Shown one piece after another: positions 12,580 to 23,965 of a DNA stretch of 64,000 nucleotides. The stretch lies in the NCBI GenBank assembly GCA_905221605.1, contig CAJNDS010000042.1:43501-107500 (forward strand), written 5' to 3'. Both the position numbers and the translations under genes were made by a program. The notes beneath the pieces are model-generated. The model did not search any database. It saw only the letters and a list, made by a program, of their open reading frames with translations, and was not told the origin of the DNA. The DNA is from Symbiodinium natans (lineage: Eukaryota; Sar; Dinophyceae; Suessiales; Symbiodiniaceae). Position 1 is the stretch's first letter; each line of letters opens with the position of its first letter.

Positions 12580-13510
12580 TCACCAAGCCTCGCGTAGCTT
12601 GGAGCCCACGACCGGCACGGCAAACTTGTAGAAGACCGCATAAAGGTCTCTGACCTGAGACCGGAATGAGCCCTCTGTAAACAAGAAACCCATCTGAACC
12701 CATCCGACGTAAAGTGTGTGACCGACCTCTGCTTGTGAGAAGCCCTCCGTCTTCTTGTAGACCTCGAGCTTTCGCTTAGGGTTTTCGCCCAGGGCTTTCT
12801 GCATCCCTTCGTGAAGCTATGCCCTCACCAGAGAAATTATGCTTCAAAGTCTTCCAGGGTTCCGGCCGTAAGCAAATGGATGAATTCATGGAACTCAATG
12901 GTGCCAGTGTGGTCCTGGAGGAGACAACAGCTGTCGAATGCTGTCGAGGGGCGGAACCGCCGTGATAGAAGCCGACACAGCAGCGGCATGCCGGCTCCTC
13001 ATCAACCACAGCGATGGCAGCTTCCTGAGTGCCAAACAAGCAAGACAGTCAAGGGGGGAAGCAGAAGCTTGCCTGGGCACATGGGCTCTGAGCTCCAGAC
13101 CACCGTCGATTTGAATGGCGTGATGCTGAAGGAGCGCATGACGCCCTGCCGTTTGGCGCAACGCGCAGATGGGCGAACTGGATGGCAAAAGCCAGCCTCG
13201 ATCTCTTCGGTGTCCAAAGAACCCGAGCCATCTTCATCAAACTCCCGAAACACTCTCTGTACCTCAAGACAAGGAGACAAGCTTGCAGGAAAGTTGGGCC
13301 TTTATTGGGGTAGGCCTGAGCCCGCTCGTAGGATGTGTACTGTCCTATGAAGCGGAGGTACTCCTGGACAGGGGATGTCACAAGGGTAAAAGACCGGAGG
13401 CCGGGCAGATTGAACCTCGAAGTCGAGGGTAGCGAACTTTGTGAGCTTCTGAGTGATCTCCAGAATGACCTGCACTTTTCTGGACACGCAAGAGGGGACC
13501 ATCCTGAGAG
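12580..13510 (-). CDS. EF-hand calcium-binding protein (multi-exon)
   Basis: The exon near 13200-13268 begins after CTTGAG|G and carries a perfect EF-hand loop DEDGSGSLDTEE inside VFREFDEDGSGSLDTEEIEA; it can end at a GC donor. The exon near 12840-12905 begins after CTCCAG|G and gives the rest of a second loop, DHTGTIEFHEFIHLL, whose first two loop residues would come from the preceding exon. Upstream coding-like exons lie near 13433-13480 (VILEITQKLTKFATLDF) and 13310-13365 (EYLRFIGQYTSYERAQA). Downstream is a helical segment near 12700-12790 (RKLEVYKKTEGFSQAEV). The paired EF-hands suggest a calmodulin-like sensor or the regulatory part of a larger protein. Start and stop are not determined. 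Confidence 0.65.
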
Positions 13511-13529
13511 TGCTTATGGCAAAAATTGA

Positions 13530-14690
13530 GCTCAGCCGGTTGCAGTAGGCTGGAGAAGCGAAGGGGGGAGGGGGCAGGGGGCAGGGGGCAGGGAGCGGCT
13601 GGGGGGGCTCCGCGAGTGCAGGCGGCAGTTGGTCGGGTCCCAGACGGTTCCAGCGCCATTACAAGAACTGAGAAGAAACGAGAAGTTCACGGTCCGCCTG
13701 GACTGCAGAGGGCGATAGCTGAACGTGCAATACCGGATGCCTAGACCTTTTGCCCTGAACTGTGCAAACAACAGGCAGCTGCGCATAGTGACAGAGTGTG
13801 CACGCTCCCGTGCCGACCCAGTTGCCTTTCCTGCTCTGTCTCGAGACGCTGTCTCACTTCCAAGCGCATTCGACCTAGTATGACCTAGTATCCAGTAACC
13901 CCGTATCAGCCAGAAGCACCATATAGATATAGGTCTGTTCTATCTGTAAAGTCCCCGTGTAAAGTGAGTGGTCTAGCACAACATTGAGCCAACAATCAAC
14001 CTCTAAACGGGTGAGACCTCCTCGCCGAAGCCAGGAGCAATTCCGGTGCGTTTGCGGAGCAGTGATTCTGCTATAGCGAGTGGCCCACTGACCCCAGGCA
14101 ATCTGAACGGTCTTGTGCTTTGCCTGCATGAGTCTAGAAGTACGTACAAGTGTGGCATACCGAGTTGGGATGCAAGCAGCACTCGCCAAAGGGTGACACT
14201 TCCTCAGTCCACGCCACATGGACAACTGCGGCACCACCAACACAGAAGAACCAGCAAGGAATGGTGGGTGAGGCCACACGCGCATCATGCATCAACGTGG
14301 TGCCACCGAATTTCTCTGCCGGACCCTAATAACGGGGCCTTCCTAGTATGATTGAAAAATAGGACCGTATTGGACCGTTTTCGACAATGCGCCGTTGTGT
14401 TGCAGCTAAAGCGTCAGGCTGGAGACCTGCACAGCAAGTCCATTCTGCGTTTGCGATCGCGATCTGGCCACTTGAAGGACTGCATCGGTTTGCTAGACTG
14501 ACCCGATGAGGGATGGCCCAGCTCACGATGACCGCTTTGCGGTAAAAGGATAAGCCAAAGAGCATCCGCTTCACTCCAGTGATTTTGGCATGGCCGCTAC
14601 CTCAGCTTAACGCCATGTCACCACCGACACTTTCCACGCGCAAGATGTGGATGACAAAGCAAAGATAGCAAAGGCTCACAAGCATGAGGC
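13530..14690. other. G-rich stretch and weak coding signal
   Basis: Near 13560-13605 the plus strand repeats GGGGGCA-type words and could form a G-quadruplex. A minus-strand open frame of 137 codons (13875-14288) has a protein-like composition but no recognised motif. Confidence 0.3.
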
Positions 14691-14699
14691 CACAGCAAA

Positions 14700-17092
14700 T
14701 TCATTGTGATGACGGGCTCGGCTTTGGTTTCCTCGTGCAATGCGACAGAATCACTGAGGAGCCCTCCCCACCAACTGCGCAAGCCGGCGCAATCCGTTCA
14801 ACCATGTTCAACCCCGACCTCCAGGTCGCCACGCTCCGCCAAAAGCTCTGCGGCACGGCTGGCCGCGCGCTGGCGGATTTCAGCCTATGCACCCTCCCCT
14901 CAATACCACGGTATGCTTCTTGAAACCTTTAAACTGTCTAAAGCTCGTCGAGGACCCCCACCTCCTTGGCCACCTGCTCGCGCTTGGCCAGCTCTATGGC
15001 GCGTTGAGTCCGATCCCACTCGTCTTGGTAGGACTTCAGCTGCAGAATGTCCTCACGTCGGCCAGTCAGGAATTTGTCACATGCAGCCATCAGAAACCTA
15101 GTCAACGACTTGCGTGTGACTGAATCAAAGGTCCATAGCCACTGAGTTTGATGTCTCCGGCTTGCAGCACCCGCACAATCCACCGCCACCTCAGCTCAGG
15201 CACTTCACTCAAGCAAACGAGCCGCGCAGGCCTTTTTCATGTGCAAAGCTGCCGTGCAGCTAAGGTTCTGAAAAGAGAAAGCAGTACCCGGTCGATTGCC
15301 GCCATCCAGCGCACAGTCCATAGGCACGGTGTTAAACGATCCAAGATAATGCAAGGGCTGTAACGAGCTGCTGTGACATGTTAGTAACATGTTTCTTGTT
15401 GCCTCATGCGCTTTGGGGTGGCGTCCCCGGTCACAAAGCGGCGTGGCTAAGAACTACAACCGCAACCTCTGTTGGAGATGCTTGCCTTCACAGAAGCAGC
15501 TGAGGTGGTCTCTGCATGTATCTGACCAAGACTCCAAGCCAATGATCTGCGAGGTTGAGCGATGGATGCACAAGGCCATCCTGACTGGCTGTTGACATGG
15601 TGCCTACCTACCTAAGCTCTCCACCTGGGCATCAATCTTCAGGTAGCCCAAGTGAATCAATGCCTTCTCAAGGTCATCTACCTTGTCACACCATTCAGCA
15701 TGCTTTGCTCCGAGCTGTTTCCGCTGATGCATCATGGGAAGGCTGGGTGCACCACGTCAATGTCTGAACCTCCCGTCCCAAACAGGCAACTTCTGGATCT
15801 CATAACTGGCTTGAGAAGACGGATGGAAGTCAGCTCACACTGCCAGCATTCTTTGGGGCTTGCTTTCGGGGCGCATCGCCCCTAGCTTGCGGCATCCCAG
15901 GCGCTTCCAATGCTCTTGAAGCGATAGAAAGCTTCCCTGATTCTCTCCTTGTGCCCATGTCGCTCGCGATGCAAAATCTATCACTGTAAGCGGGCTGTGC
16001 AGACACGCTGTCCTGCTCTGATGCTGGAAAGCTGGAGATGTCTTCCACCTACAGGAGCGGCAGCAAGCATCCGTGCACCCAGTACAAGCTAGCAAACCTG
16101 CGACTCAGTCTTATCAACAACAAATAACAGCAATGAAGGCCATGGCAAATCACGTGTTCGGCGCTGGAAGGCCTCGGGCCTCGGGACCTATGAGCCATGT
16201 CTTACCACTGCCTTGAAGCGGGTATACATCTGCGCAGGAGCCTCTGCAGCAGGTTCGCAAATGCTGCGAAACGTAAGTTTCCCTGACCACGGATGGCTTT
16301 CCAAAGCAACTTGATGTAAACAGGCCAGATCTTCCGGCGGATCGAGGATCTCCTTCAGCTCGAACTCGTTCCCCAAATCGGCCTCGTTGAACGCCTCGAT
16401 GCTTGGTTGCTCCATGCCGACAAGAGATGTGATTTGTGAATTGTATGACGTGAACATCAAGTGACAAGTGACCGAGAGAATGCGACGGCAAACAACCCAG
16501 TCCTGTCCTTCCTTTCAAAAAGTCCCTGCATGTCCCTGGTATGTACACCTTGCCGACAAGCTACGGTGCGCCGCAGAAGTCTGGCAACTGTCTCTTCCGC
16601 AAGGGAGGCTCTCCTCACGGAGTTCCTCCGCGACTCGCCTGATTCCCAAAAAGGCTTGAGATGAAGAGAAGTGAAGACGACCACAAGAAGCAATGGACCA
16701 ATGGACTCTCCAACCGATGTCTCCCACCTCCTTTGGCTGACCGTGGTGAGCCGTCCAGGAGCTCTTTGCGAGCCTGTGAAGATGTCTTGCGTGGTCTGTC
16801 TAACACCCGGCCATGCATGACGTGCGCATAAAGTAAAGAGGTGATCGAAAGGCACCCAAACCATGCGGAAGTCTGAGTTCTGTACCGCTTGTTGGGCGGC
16901 AACAACCACATCGCCGAACTTGGCCAGACAAAACAGGTGCGCCATCCAGCACAGCAACCAATCGGCATGCGGCATGTTGATGGGTTTACTGTAAGACATG
17001 TGGTCTGCGGGTCGTGAATGACCTGAGCTGCCTGCAGAGTTGAAGCTCTGCTTGATGGAGCTTTTTCGCCGGCCCTGGCGGTTTGCTCTCAC
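14700..17092 (-). CDS. Hypothetical helical/coiled-coil protein (multi-exon)
   Basis: Unrecognised, but several minus-strand exons look real. The first candidate is a 211-codon open frame (16457-17092) with DFRMVWVPFDHLF. Next, near 16195-16420, comes IEAFNEADLGNEFELKEIL. A serine-rich disordered exon near 15850-16051 begins after CTGTAG|G. The exon near 15606-15735 contains AEWCDKVDDLEKALIHLGYL and ends at TTAG|GTAGG. A further segment lies near 15470-15590. The exon near 14945-15080 contains QLKSYQDEWDRTQRAIELAK. The last, near 14805-14880, contains RAAELLAERGDLEVG. The tail is strongly helical and probably coiled coil. No enzyme signature was seen. This may be a cytoskeletal or scaffold protein, but that is only inference from composition. 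Confidence 0.5.
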
Positions 17093-17109
17093 GTTCTCAC
17101 TCCTACGTC

Positions 17110-17760
17110 TCCATGTCAGACCGCCGTGATCTTAACCCTCAATCCTAGTATAAACCTTGAAAACCAGCTGCCTCCAAGGTCTTTTCGCTATCCTCCTCCT
17201 CCTCCTTGCTGCCTGGGATCCTGGCCAGAACCTGGGTGCCCTTGGCGCCGCAAAGACTTGGGGCAAACTGAGGGGGTCTTGGGTGGGGGGGTCGGGGAAT
17301 GGGGGCGTGGCTTTAGTTTGGGGGTGTGGCTTGGTAGGGGGTCTTGGGTCGGGGGGTGTAGCAGTGTCGCGATTCCTAGCCATGCGTTGCTGGTGCGCTT
17401 TCTGGGATGCCTTGACAAGAAGCCCCCCGAAAACTTTCTGGGTATTGCGGTTGGGTGAGGGCAATTCGGGGAAAACTGGGACAACCAAAATTCAGGAACC
17501 CGTGTCGCTAACTCCGTGGTGCCATTCGGGGCCCTTGAGCCACCAGTTCGGGGACCGATGTGGAACGCCCTGCAGTCTGGAAAGACTTCTGGGGCATTCG
17601 ATGGCTTTCGTGAGGTTCTGGGAGCGTGGTTTTGGCCCACTTCAAAGTGAGCTCGCACGGGATCAGCGCGCACCAGAAGTGACAACTATACGTGCTGCAA
17701 GCAAGCAGGCAGGCAAGCAAGCTCATCGTTCTGAAATGAAAGGGGACTGATCTTGACAAT
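17110..17760 (+). other. G-rich region with a signal-peptide-like open frame
   Basis: A 197-codon plus-strand frame begins at 17157 with a hydrophobic leader (LFAILLLLLAAW) but quickly becomes a G-rich stretch with repeated GGGGGTGTGG-like words (17270-17360), coding mainly Gly, Val, Trp and Leu. An equally long frame exists on the other strand. I regard it as probably fortuitous. Confidence 0.25.
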
Positions 17761-17969
17761 TTGTCCTTTCTCTGCTACCTGCTACCGTGCTGATGAAGCT
17801 GTACCAAGAACTCCCCGGCTTCCGACATGGCCATAGCTTCGTGTTTTGCTGAAACACACCTGCTTGAACTGGCATAACTCTCAGGAGACAGGGCGGGGTT
17901 TAATAACACATTGTCCTATTGTCCCCGCTCCAATACCTCGATGGCATCACTTTCGCTCGGATTGGAGGT

Positions 17970-18240
17970 TTAGGAAACCCTAAACCCTAATTAAGCCCTA
18001 AACCCTAAACCCTAAACCCCAAACCCTAAACCCTAAAGGCTGCGCGAAGCTTGGAAGCTGGCCCACAAGGAATCCTCCTTCGACCGCCGGCGCATGAAAA
18101 GGCTGGCACCAGAGACCTTCTTCCTTGGAGAGCAGCGAAGCAAAAGTACACGCTTCGTGCACTTAGCCTAAACACCTCCAAACCCCAAACCCCAAACCCC
18201 AAACGCCAAACCCCAAACCCCAAACCCTAAACCCTAAACG
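17970..18240. repeat. Telomere-like repeat tracts
   Basis: Two CCCTAAA-type tracts, at about 17976-18040 and 18175-18240, the second with CCCCAAA variants. They flank a short non-repeat segment. Confidence 0.85.
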
Positions 18241-18399
18241 TTGCAGTGCACTCGTGGGCGCCCGGCAGTCCAAGCAGCTCTCGCACGCACATGGGAGATC
18301 CACTGTTCACGACCTGTATCGGCCTGCTGCGGCTGCTGTACCGGAACACTCTGAAAGTCCCAAGCCCACAAGGAAAAGGGGAGGGGAGGACAAAAAGAT

Positions 18400-19090
18400 G
18401 GGTGGTGCTTGGGCCCTAGCAGCTGGCCCAGCATCTTCCTCTCCGCTGCCGTGCCTCGCCGGCGAAGGCCACAGCAGTCCACAACAAAAGTCACCGATTT
18501 TTGTCCCCCACTGTTCGTGTCATGAGGCAACCCCGAACATAGCTGACCTCCCCATTCTCGAGCTAGCTCAGGCTCCGACGCTGCACCGCGCGTCGGTAAG
18601 CCATGTCAAATGCCTCATCAAACTTCATGACTTCGTTGACCTGGCACAGGGGAGAAGCCGAAAAAAAAAAACACCATCTGTACTCTAAACTCCAAACCCT
18701 AAATATCCTATTCTGCCCAAAGAGGCCCCAAACAGTAAGGAGACCCTGTGAGCCCAGGGGTCCAAAAGCCACGACCGTTTCGCATTTCGCGAACACAGAA
18801 GCCGCAAAAGAACATGATGACAGCTTCCGGGACGGTCCAAAAAGTGAGCAGGCTTTGAGAAAATCCCAGCTTTCTCGACTCATTAGGAACCCCTTGGGGG
18901 TAACATAACATGAACAAATATTATATATATATATATGGACTAACATGAGTACAATACATATGAATGCAAATATGAACACAAAAACCAAAGAATCATCCGA
19001 AATCCCAAGCGCTGTCCGGAGAATCGCTCAAGGGCCCTTGGGCCGGCCTCCTGCTTGGCCTTCTTCCTCTGCTTTAGCTGCGCCTCGCGC
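18400..19090 (-). CDS. Hypothetical protein exons
   Basis: Two minus-strand exons are credible. Near 19020-19085 a basic helical stretch reads LREAQLKQRKKAKQEAGPRA. Near 18570-18643 an exon begins after GTGCCAG|G and reads VNEVMKFDEAFDMAYRRAVQ; it can end at a GC donor. A third segment near 18400-18500 (KSVTFVVDCCG) may follow. No domain was recognised. Confidence 0.4.
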
Positions 19091-19127
19091 AGAGGAACTT
19101 AGGGGGCCGCCCTGAAGAACTGTCGGG

Positions 19128-19130
19128 GGG

Positions 19131-19163
<33 letters not shown>

Positions 19164-19172
19164 CGGGGGGGA
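19128..19172. repeat. Long G homopolymer tract
   Basis: About 40 bases, nearly all G on the plus strand. It is flanked downstream by a TTAGGG-containing stretch. True length is uncertain because such runs are hard to sequence. Confidence 0.9.
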
Positions 19173-19249
19173 GGGGGCCTTAGGGTTTTCTGTTATGGTT
19201 TTTGCCACGTTTTTCGGACTGTGTGATGGTGGTTGGTGGTTAATTACTA

Positions 19250-19740
19250 GTGTATATACTGTATGTTCCTAGGCAAGCACGCAGCCCACTCAAGCTTGGC
19301 GTGTTTTTCCTCTAAGCTTTTATCACACCTCAGACGCCTTGCCGGACTGTGCCAACAAGAATGAGCTTGGGGCGACGCTGAAAGCTTCTGACAGAAATGC
19401 TTGATGTGCTCAGCTCCAGCGGCACAGACAGCTGGAGTTTTTGTGGGCGTACGCACGTGCCACGTACTGATAGCTTTCCACGTGCCAATGATCACGATGG
19501 CGCCAGCTTCTTGGCTCTGCAAGCACTCCCTGGTTGGCATCCGGCTTCAGATCTGCGAGGTCGAATCCAAGATCTTCTCCATCTGGCTAGCCCGCAGGCA
19601 CCAGCTACAACTCATCTCGAAGCAAGCTTTCGTTTGCAGCTGCTGCCTTACAGGACTTGCCGGTTGCAAAACTGCCTGGCTGGCTGTCACAGCAAAAACA
19701 TGTTCGACTGCCGAGAAGATGCTTCTTCCCAAGCTTCTAC
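19250..19740 (-). other. Possible minus-strand exons, unresolved
   Basis: Minus-strand frames at 19547-19732 (CLRASQMEKILDSTSQ) and 19250-19540 (AAGAEHIKHFCQKLSASP) read like protein, directly 3' of the macro-domain gene. Plus-strand frames of similar length overlap them, so the coding strand is not certain. Confidence 0.3.
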
Positions 19741-19795
19741 GCAGATCGCATCGTACAAGATGAAATCCTGAGGAGACAAGTACTGCAAGGTGACA

Positions 19796-20982
19796 TTAGG
19801 ATAAGAACGCATCGTGCTGCAGGATGTGCAGCCCAAGGTCTATTCGTTGCACATCCCCAACATGTTGCAAGGCTGCTTGGACGGATACCTTGTGCAGACA
19901 GCAAAGCAGCGACTGCCAAGATGTGCCTGCACTGGCAACCGAGCCTCAAAGCACAGCAAAGAATACTAAAGCGTGCATCGGGCCTTGGCTGCAGAGTCCA
20001 GGGAGTCATATCCGCCGAAGCCATTTACACCACAGGAAATCGCCGGAAGTGCAATGGATTCTGCACGAGCCTTGGCATCCTAGCACCTAGAACACTGCTT
20101 GGAAAGCCGTCCTCTTAGATAATCTTCTTTACTGATGGACAAAGCCTTCAAAGAATTGCAAACCAGGCACTGCGTTTGCCAAAGCGAAGATGTTCCTGTA
20201 TGTGTCTGCCAGCACCTGCTCTGCCTTCTTGTGGGCTTCCGCTGTAGACTTCGCAGAGCCAGCACAGCGGACTGCTGTGTCATAGTCGGGTCCTTGTATG
20301 GTCAAGATAAGAACAGCCGCACTGCAGCAACAGACGCATAAAGTCGACAGCTTGCAATACACCAGGCCGGCATGCAGAGAACAAACCACGAACGGCAAGC
20401 AAGACAACACGCAACACAAGGTAACTACAGCCTGAGTGGCCAACGGCGTGAATGACATGCGCGCACTGGAGCAGGTGACCGCGGGTCAGCCGGGCTTCTC
20501 CACGAGGGCAGCGCACCTTGCCTCCATGGCCAGGCGCGGATGCCACCCAGTCCTCGCTTGATGTCGTGCCCTCCACAAGAGGCAAAGACAGGCACTCCAC
20601 CGCCAGCCCCGGTCCTTCACAAAAGTGCACATTAGCGTATATTCAATGAATGATTTGAAGTGCACATTCGTGTTCTGCAGTACATGCGACCTGTGACAGG
20701 TCCTGCGCGAGAATGCACTGCCGAATTCACATCCCGGCGCCCCATGTGGCGCCAGTACTCCGGCTGTTGACTTGGCTCTAGATGCACGTTAGCAGCATTC
20801 ACAATACAGTCCCCTCGCCAGTCTGCAATGTTCCCTTGCAGCAGTCGCAGGCAGGTGCCAGAGCGCCGGAATGCGGAGACTAAGCGTAAAGACATGGCTG
20901 GCCCCCAGATGCCGACATCTTCGGATTTCGAAAGCTTTGCGAAGACTGAAAAGGAGTGCTGCATCAGTTGCAAGCTGCTCAT
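19796..20982 (-). CDS. Macro-domain (ADP-ribose-binding) protein
   Basis: Macro domains bind ADP-ribose and its derivatives, and some hydrolyse ADP-ribosyl or O-acetyl-ADP-ribose bonds. Exon 1 (20691-20982, ATG at 20982) carries the family core LLQGNIADWRGDCIVNAANV followed by DVNSAVHSRAGP. Exon 2 (20432-20614) follows GTGAAG|G and gives RCPRGEARLTRG and HVIHAVGHS, ending at a GC donor. Exon 3 (20146-20292) gives YDTAVRCAG and VLADTYRNIFALANA and also ends at GC. Exon 4 (starts 20060) gives SIALPAISCGVNGFGG, matching the SIAFPAISTGVYG motif of the family. The last exon, ending with TAA at 19796, reads LQHVGDVQRIDLGLHILQHD. The exons meet in frame from 1 to 4; the join to the last exon is uncertain. 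Oddities: GNI instead of GDI, and no glycine triplet in the ligand loop. The product is a stand-alone domain of about 260 residues. Confidence 0.85.
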
Positions 20983-21063
20983 CCCCTGCCACTACATCAC
21001 ACTGCACACCACTAGTCTGCCTGCAAACCGCTCATTCGCCGGAGTAGCACCGAACGAAAAGTG

Positions 21064-21620
21064 CTAAAGCCACTTAGAGGCCTGAGAAGCTTGAGGCACA
21101 AAATCAGGCTCCGAACAAAAGACGTCTGATTGACCCACCCTAAATTCCTCGCAAAGTGCCAAGCCCTGGGCAGGATTGTCAGTAGTCTGGACTTGTTGCT
21201 TCACAGTTTTAGCAAGGAAGCATGCAATCTGATGCATGGCAGCATGGCATGCAGGAGGTTTGGCGAAGAGAAATGCTGTTTCGGAGCATGGGGTTCTCGT
21301 AGCAAAAGGTAGAATGAGGTGCAAAGTCACGTGGTGCTGCCGTCGTTTGATGACACTTCTCCGGCGTGCAGAGTCAACATCGCAGGCCTTCGATGGCCAT
21401 GTTGCAGAGAAGCTTGCAGACAAAGTCGGAAAACGGAGCCCGCCCTCCTCGGTGTGAGCTTCTTATCCAACGAAGCAGCGGCTCCGAGAGGATGATCCAG
21501 AATACAAGTCTTCTTCTTCCCTCGCCAGTCCTTCAAGGCCAAAGGTGCTGAAGAGGTCATGGGACGCCGCTCTTGAACACCTGCGAGCAACAAGCTTGTC
21601 ACCCCAACGCCACGCATCTT
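21064..21620 (-). CDS. Hypothetical protein, C-terminal exons
   Basis: The last exon (about 21064-21250) reads as protein, with QVQTTDNPAQGLALCEEF, and ends in a stop at 21064. An upstream exon begins after GCTCGCAG|G near 21590 and is open in two frames, one with LALKDWRGKKKTCILDHPLG and the other with LFSTFGLEGLAREEEDLYS; I cannot choose between them. The stop lies about 80 bases upstream of the macro-domain start codon, so two same-strand genes appear tightly packed, or this is one longer gene whose internal stop lies in an intron. Confidence 0.4.
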
Positions 21621-22537
21621 TCGGAACCCACGCCCACGCCCGCGCCCACTGCCTGGCCCAGTCCGTGGGCGAATAGCTGGAGCTGATGGCCTTCGCCTCG
21701 CAAGGACTGGATTTCAACTCTCGTCAGGTAGCAAAAACACACTCATCCCAACATGGATGCTCCTGGACTTACACATCAGTGTTGCAGAAATACACACCCG
21801 TAAATGAGAAACCCCACAGTATGGACGCTGCACGTCGTTGTCCAGGCGTAAGGGCTCAAAACCCACAATCCCTGGCGGACGATGATGTTTTAGACGGAAC
21901 TAGACATTTTTTTTATGATTTATCCCGCAATTTGGAGGGCCGGGTTAGCACCCAAGCAGATGCTTGGATTTTTTGTTGTTTGGTACTTGTAGAGTTGACT
22001 CAAACGACCGGTCGGTGCGCACACCCGAGATGCATGCATCGAGTATTGACCTTTGAACCCCCGGTTGCCCGAACACACCCGAGACACACACATCGAGCGT
22101 TCATCTCTGAAGCGCCCTGGCCACATCGCCCAAAGTGCGATGCTCAAACGCGGACGCTCTAGAAATTGATGCAGCTGTTTACGCTCACTTGTGTCGTTCG
22201 CGCGTTCACGCACTTATAACAAATTACCTCGCACATTTCATATGCAACATGCTGATTGTTTGTTTGTGCCCGCGTGAACAGTGAACACCATTACCTCCTC
22301 GTCAAGGTAATCCTGGAAGCTATAATCCCAAGGGCTTAAGTGTGATTCCCCAATGTTGACCCTACCAGGCGATGCAAAAGAAGGCTACTGCCGAGATCTG
22401 CCGAGTAAAGCCCGCATGAGAGCACGTTGAGAAGAAGTTCGTTTCAAGAGCCCTGCCTGCCGAGAAGTGGTGAAGAGCTGCTGGCTCCTTGCGAAGTCTG
22501 GTCCAAACGGAACTGATGCAGCAGACTCAACCCACCC

Positions 22538-22542
<5 letters not shown>

Positions 22543-22569
<27 letters not shown>

Positions 22570-22655
22570 GCGACCCCCGCCATGAACACACGTACGAGTA
22601 CTGAAGAAGAAGAAGAAGAAGAAGAAGAAGCAGAAGAAGAAGAAGAAGAAGAAGT
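22543..22655. repeat. Poly-C tract and (GAA)n microsatellite
   Basis: A C homopolymer of about 28 bases is followed, 35 bases later, by about 16 GAA triplets with one interruption. The long Leu- or Glu-rich frames here are products of the repeat. Confidence 0.9.
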
Positions 22656-22769
22656 GCGTGTCTCTGTGTGTGTGTGTGTGCATCTTGCCTGTTGCTCCCA
22701 CCGGTCCAAAGGCCATCCGTGCCAGGACGGGCTTTCCTGTTTTTCCTCATGGGGTTCTATTGCGGCGTG

Positions 22770-23216
22770 AGCCGGGTCGATCTTCGTAAAGTAAATGACC
22801 GCAGTGCATCGGTTGGTGTGGCCCATCTTGCCGCAGTTGCACCACTTCGCGTGCAAAGCGCCCATCAGATCACAAGCATGACTCCTGACCGCATCACGAT
22901 GCTGTATCACATCACTTGAGACTTCACAGTGCAAGCCATGTGCGAACCACTGAACATGTCGACGGCGGATGCAAACCTGCTGCGTGGACGTTGAGGAAGG
23001 CTCTCGCGGCAGTCAGGGGAGGCTGCACCAAATGTTTGATACCCGACAGTCACGTCCAAGAACGAAACAGGTCGTGAGGGACGGGAAGAGATGCAATGTG
23101 GTTGCACGACGACAACCGTCGGACCGTTTGCTGAATCGCGTGGCCAGCACTATCGTTTGCTTTGGGCATCCGAAGCACCGTACAATTGGAGGAGCACTAT
23201 ATGCCAGGACTTCCAT
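22770..23216 (-). CDS. Hypothetical protein with CHC zinc-knuckle-like exon
   Basis: The exon near 22777-22870 reads WCNCGKMGHTNRCTAVIYFT, a compact Cys/His cluster (C-x-C-x4-H-x3-C) that resembles a zinc knuckle with altered spacing. It can end at a GC donor after the Asp-Pro codons. Upstream minus-strand segments near 22930-23085 (FLDVTVGYQTFGAASPDC) and 23090-23210 (PIVRCFGCPKQTIVLATRFS) look coding. The usual retroviral-type knuckle is C-x2-C-x4-H-x4-C, so metal binding is inferred, not shown. Start and stop are not identified. Confidence 0.4.
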
Positions 23217-23279
23217 CGATCAAAAAGGATCTACTGCACCCAACATCAACGAACTGACTTGGAGGCAAAGGGTCCTTGA

Positions 23280-23960
23280 AAGCTAAAGCCCTTGTGCTCC
23301 ATCAGCGTAGAGCTGAGAGTCAAGGGCAGATCCTGCATTGCTTTAGGCAGCCTTCTAAATCTACTAAAACCAACAAGGGTTCTCTGGGCGGAAAGTTCGG
23401 AAAGGAAAGGCGGCCTTCAGCCTCATCTTGGGGCTGGATCTTGCATCGCGGCTGCCTGGGGCACTTTGCGCGAGCGCCTTCGTGCAGTTACAGCATGTGC
23501 TGAAACCTCCCTGCTGTGTGCCCAGCGCAGCGCACAAGCGCTCAGGGAACGCGCCACTGAATCCGGCCTTACCCATTCGCCGATACATTCTGAAGGCTTG
23601 CAGCCTTCAGTCTGGCTACGATATGATAAGCACAAGCGCAAATCAGCCCCGTGCGGTTGGCGTCCGGTCATGCTTCAGTTGAGGTTCTCCTGCCAGGCAT
23701 TGCAAGCTCTGCGATGGAAAGCTGGAGGATTGAACGCAAGCAGCCTCTTCAAGGACATGGCATGCAAAAACGACCATTGCGGCTGTGCTGGTCCGAGAAA
23801 GACGCCTAAACAGCAATGCACATGCCAGCGACCGTGCGTACTTTGTAGTCACTGAAATGCAAGTCATGACATGCTGGTAGCTTCTGCCCAAGCACAGATG
23901 CTGCACAAAATGTGAACCCTGACTTGTAGCAGAGTATTGATGATCATGATCTCCATGCCG
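23280..23960. other. Unresolved; overlapping open frames
   Basis: A 187-codon plus-strand frame (23292-23855) and minus-strand frames of 74-121 codons overlap. Neither shows a known motif. This may be intron of a minus-strand gene. Confidence 0.3.
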
Positions 23961-23965
23961 ATGTA

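Noticed and set aside
17157-17750. Secreted plus-strand protein with hydrophobic leader
   Set aside because: The body is a G-rich repeat-like stretch, and an equally long frame exists on the opposite strand.
19870-19930. A 13-base intron between two macro-domain C-terminal segments
   Set aside because: Far too short for a spliceosomal intron. A longer intron from near 19995 to 19876 also keeps the frame, so I left the last junction open.
22385-22934. Glu- or Leu-rich plus- and minus-strand proteins
   Set aside because: They are translations of the GAA repeat and the poly-C run; only the Cys/His segment near 22.8 kb looks like real coding sequence.
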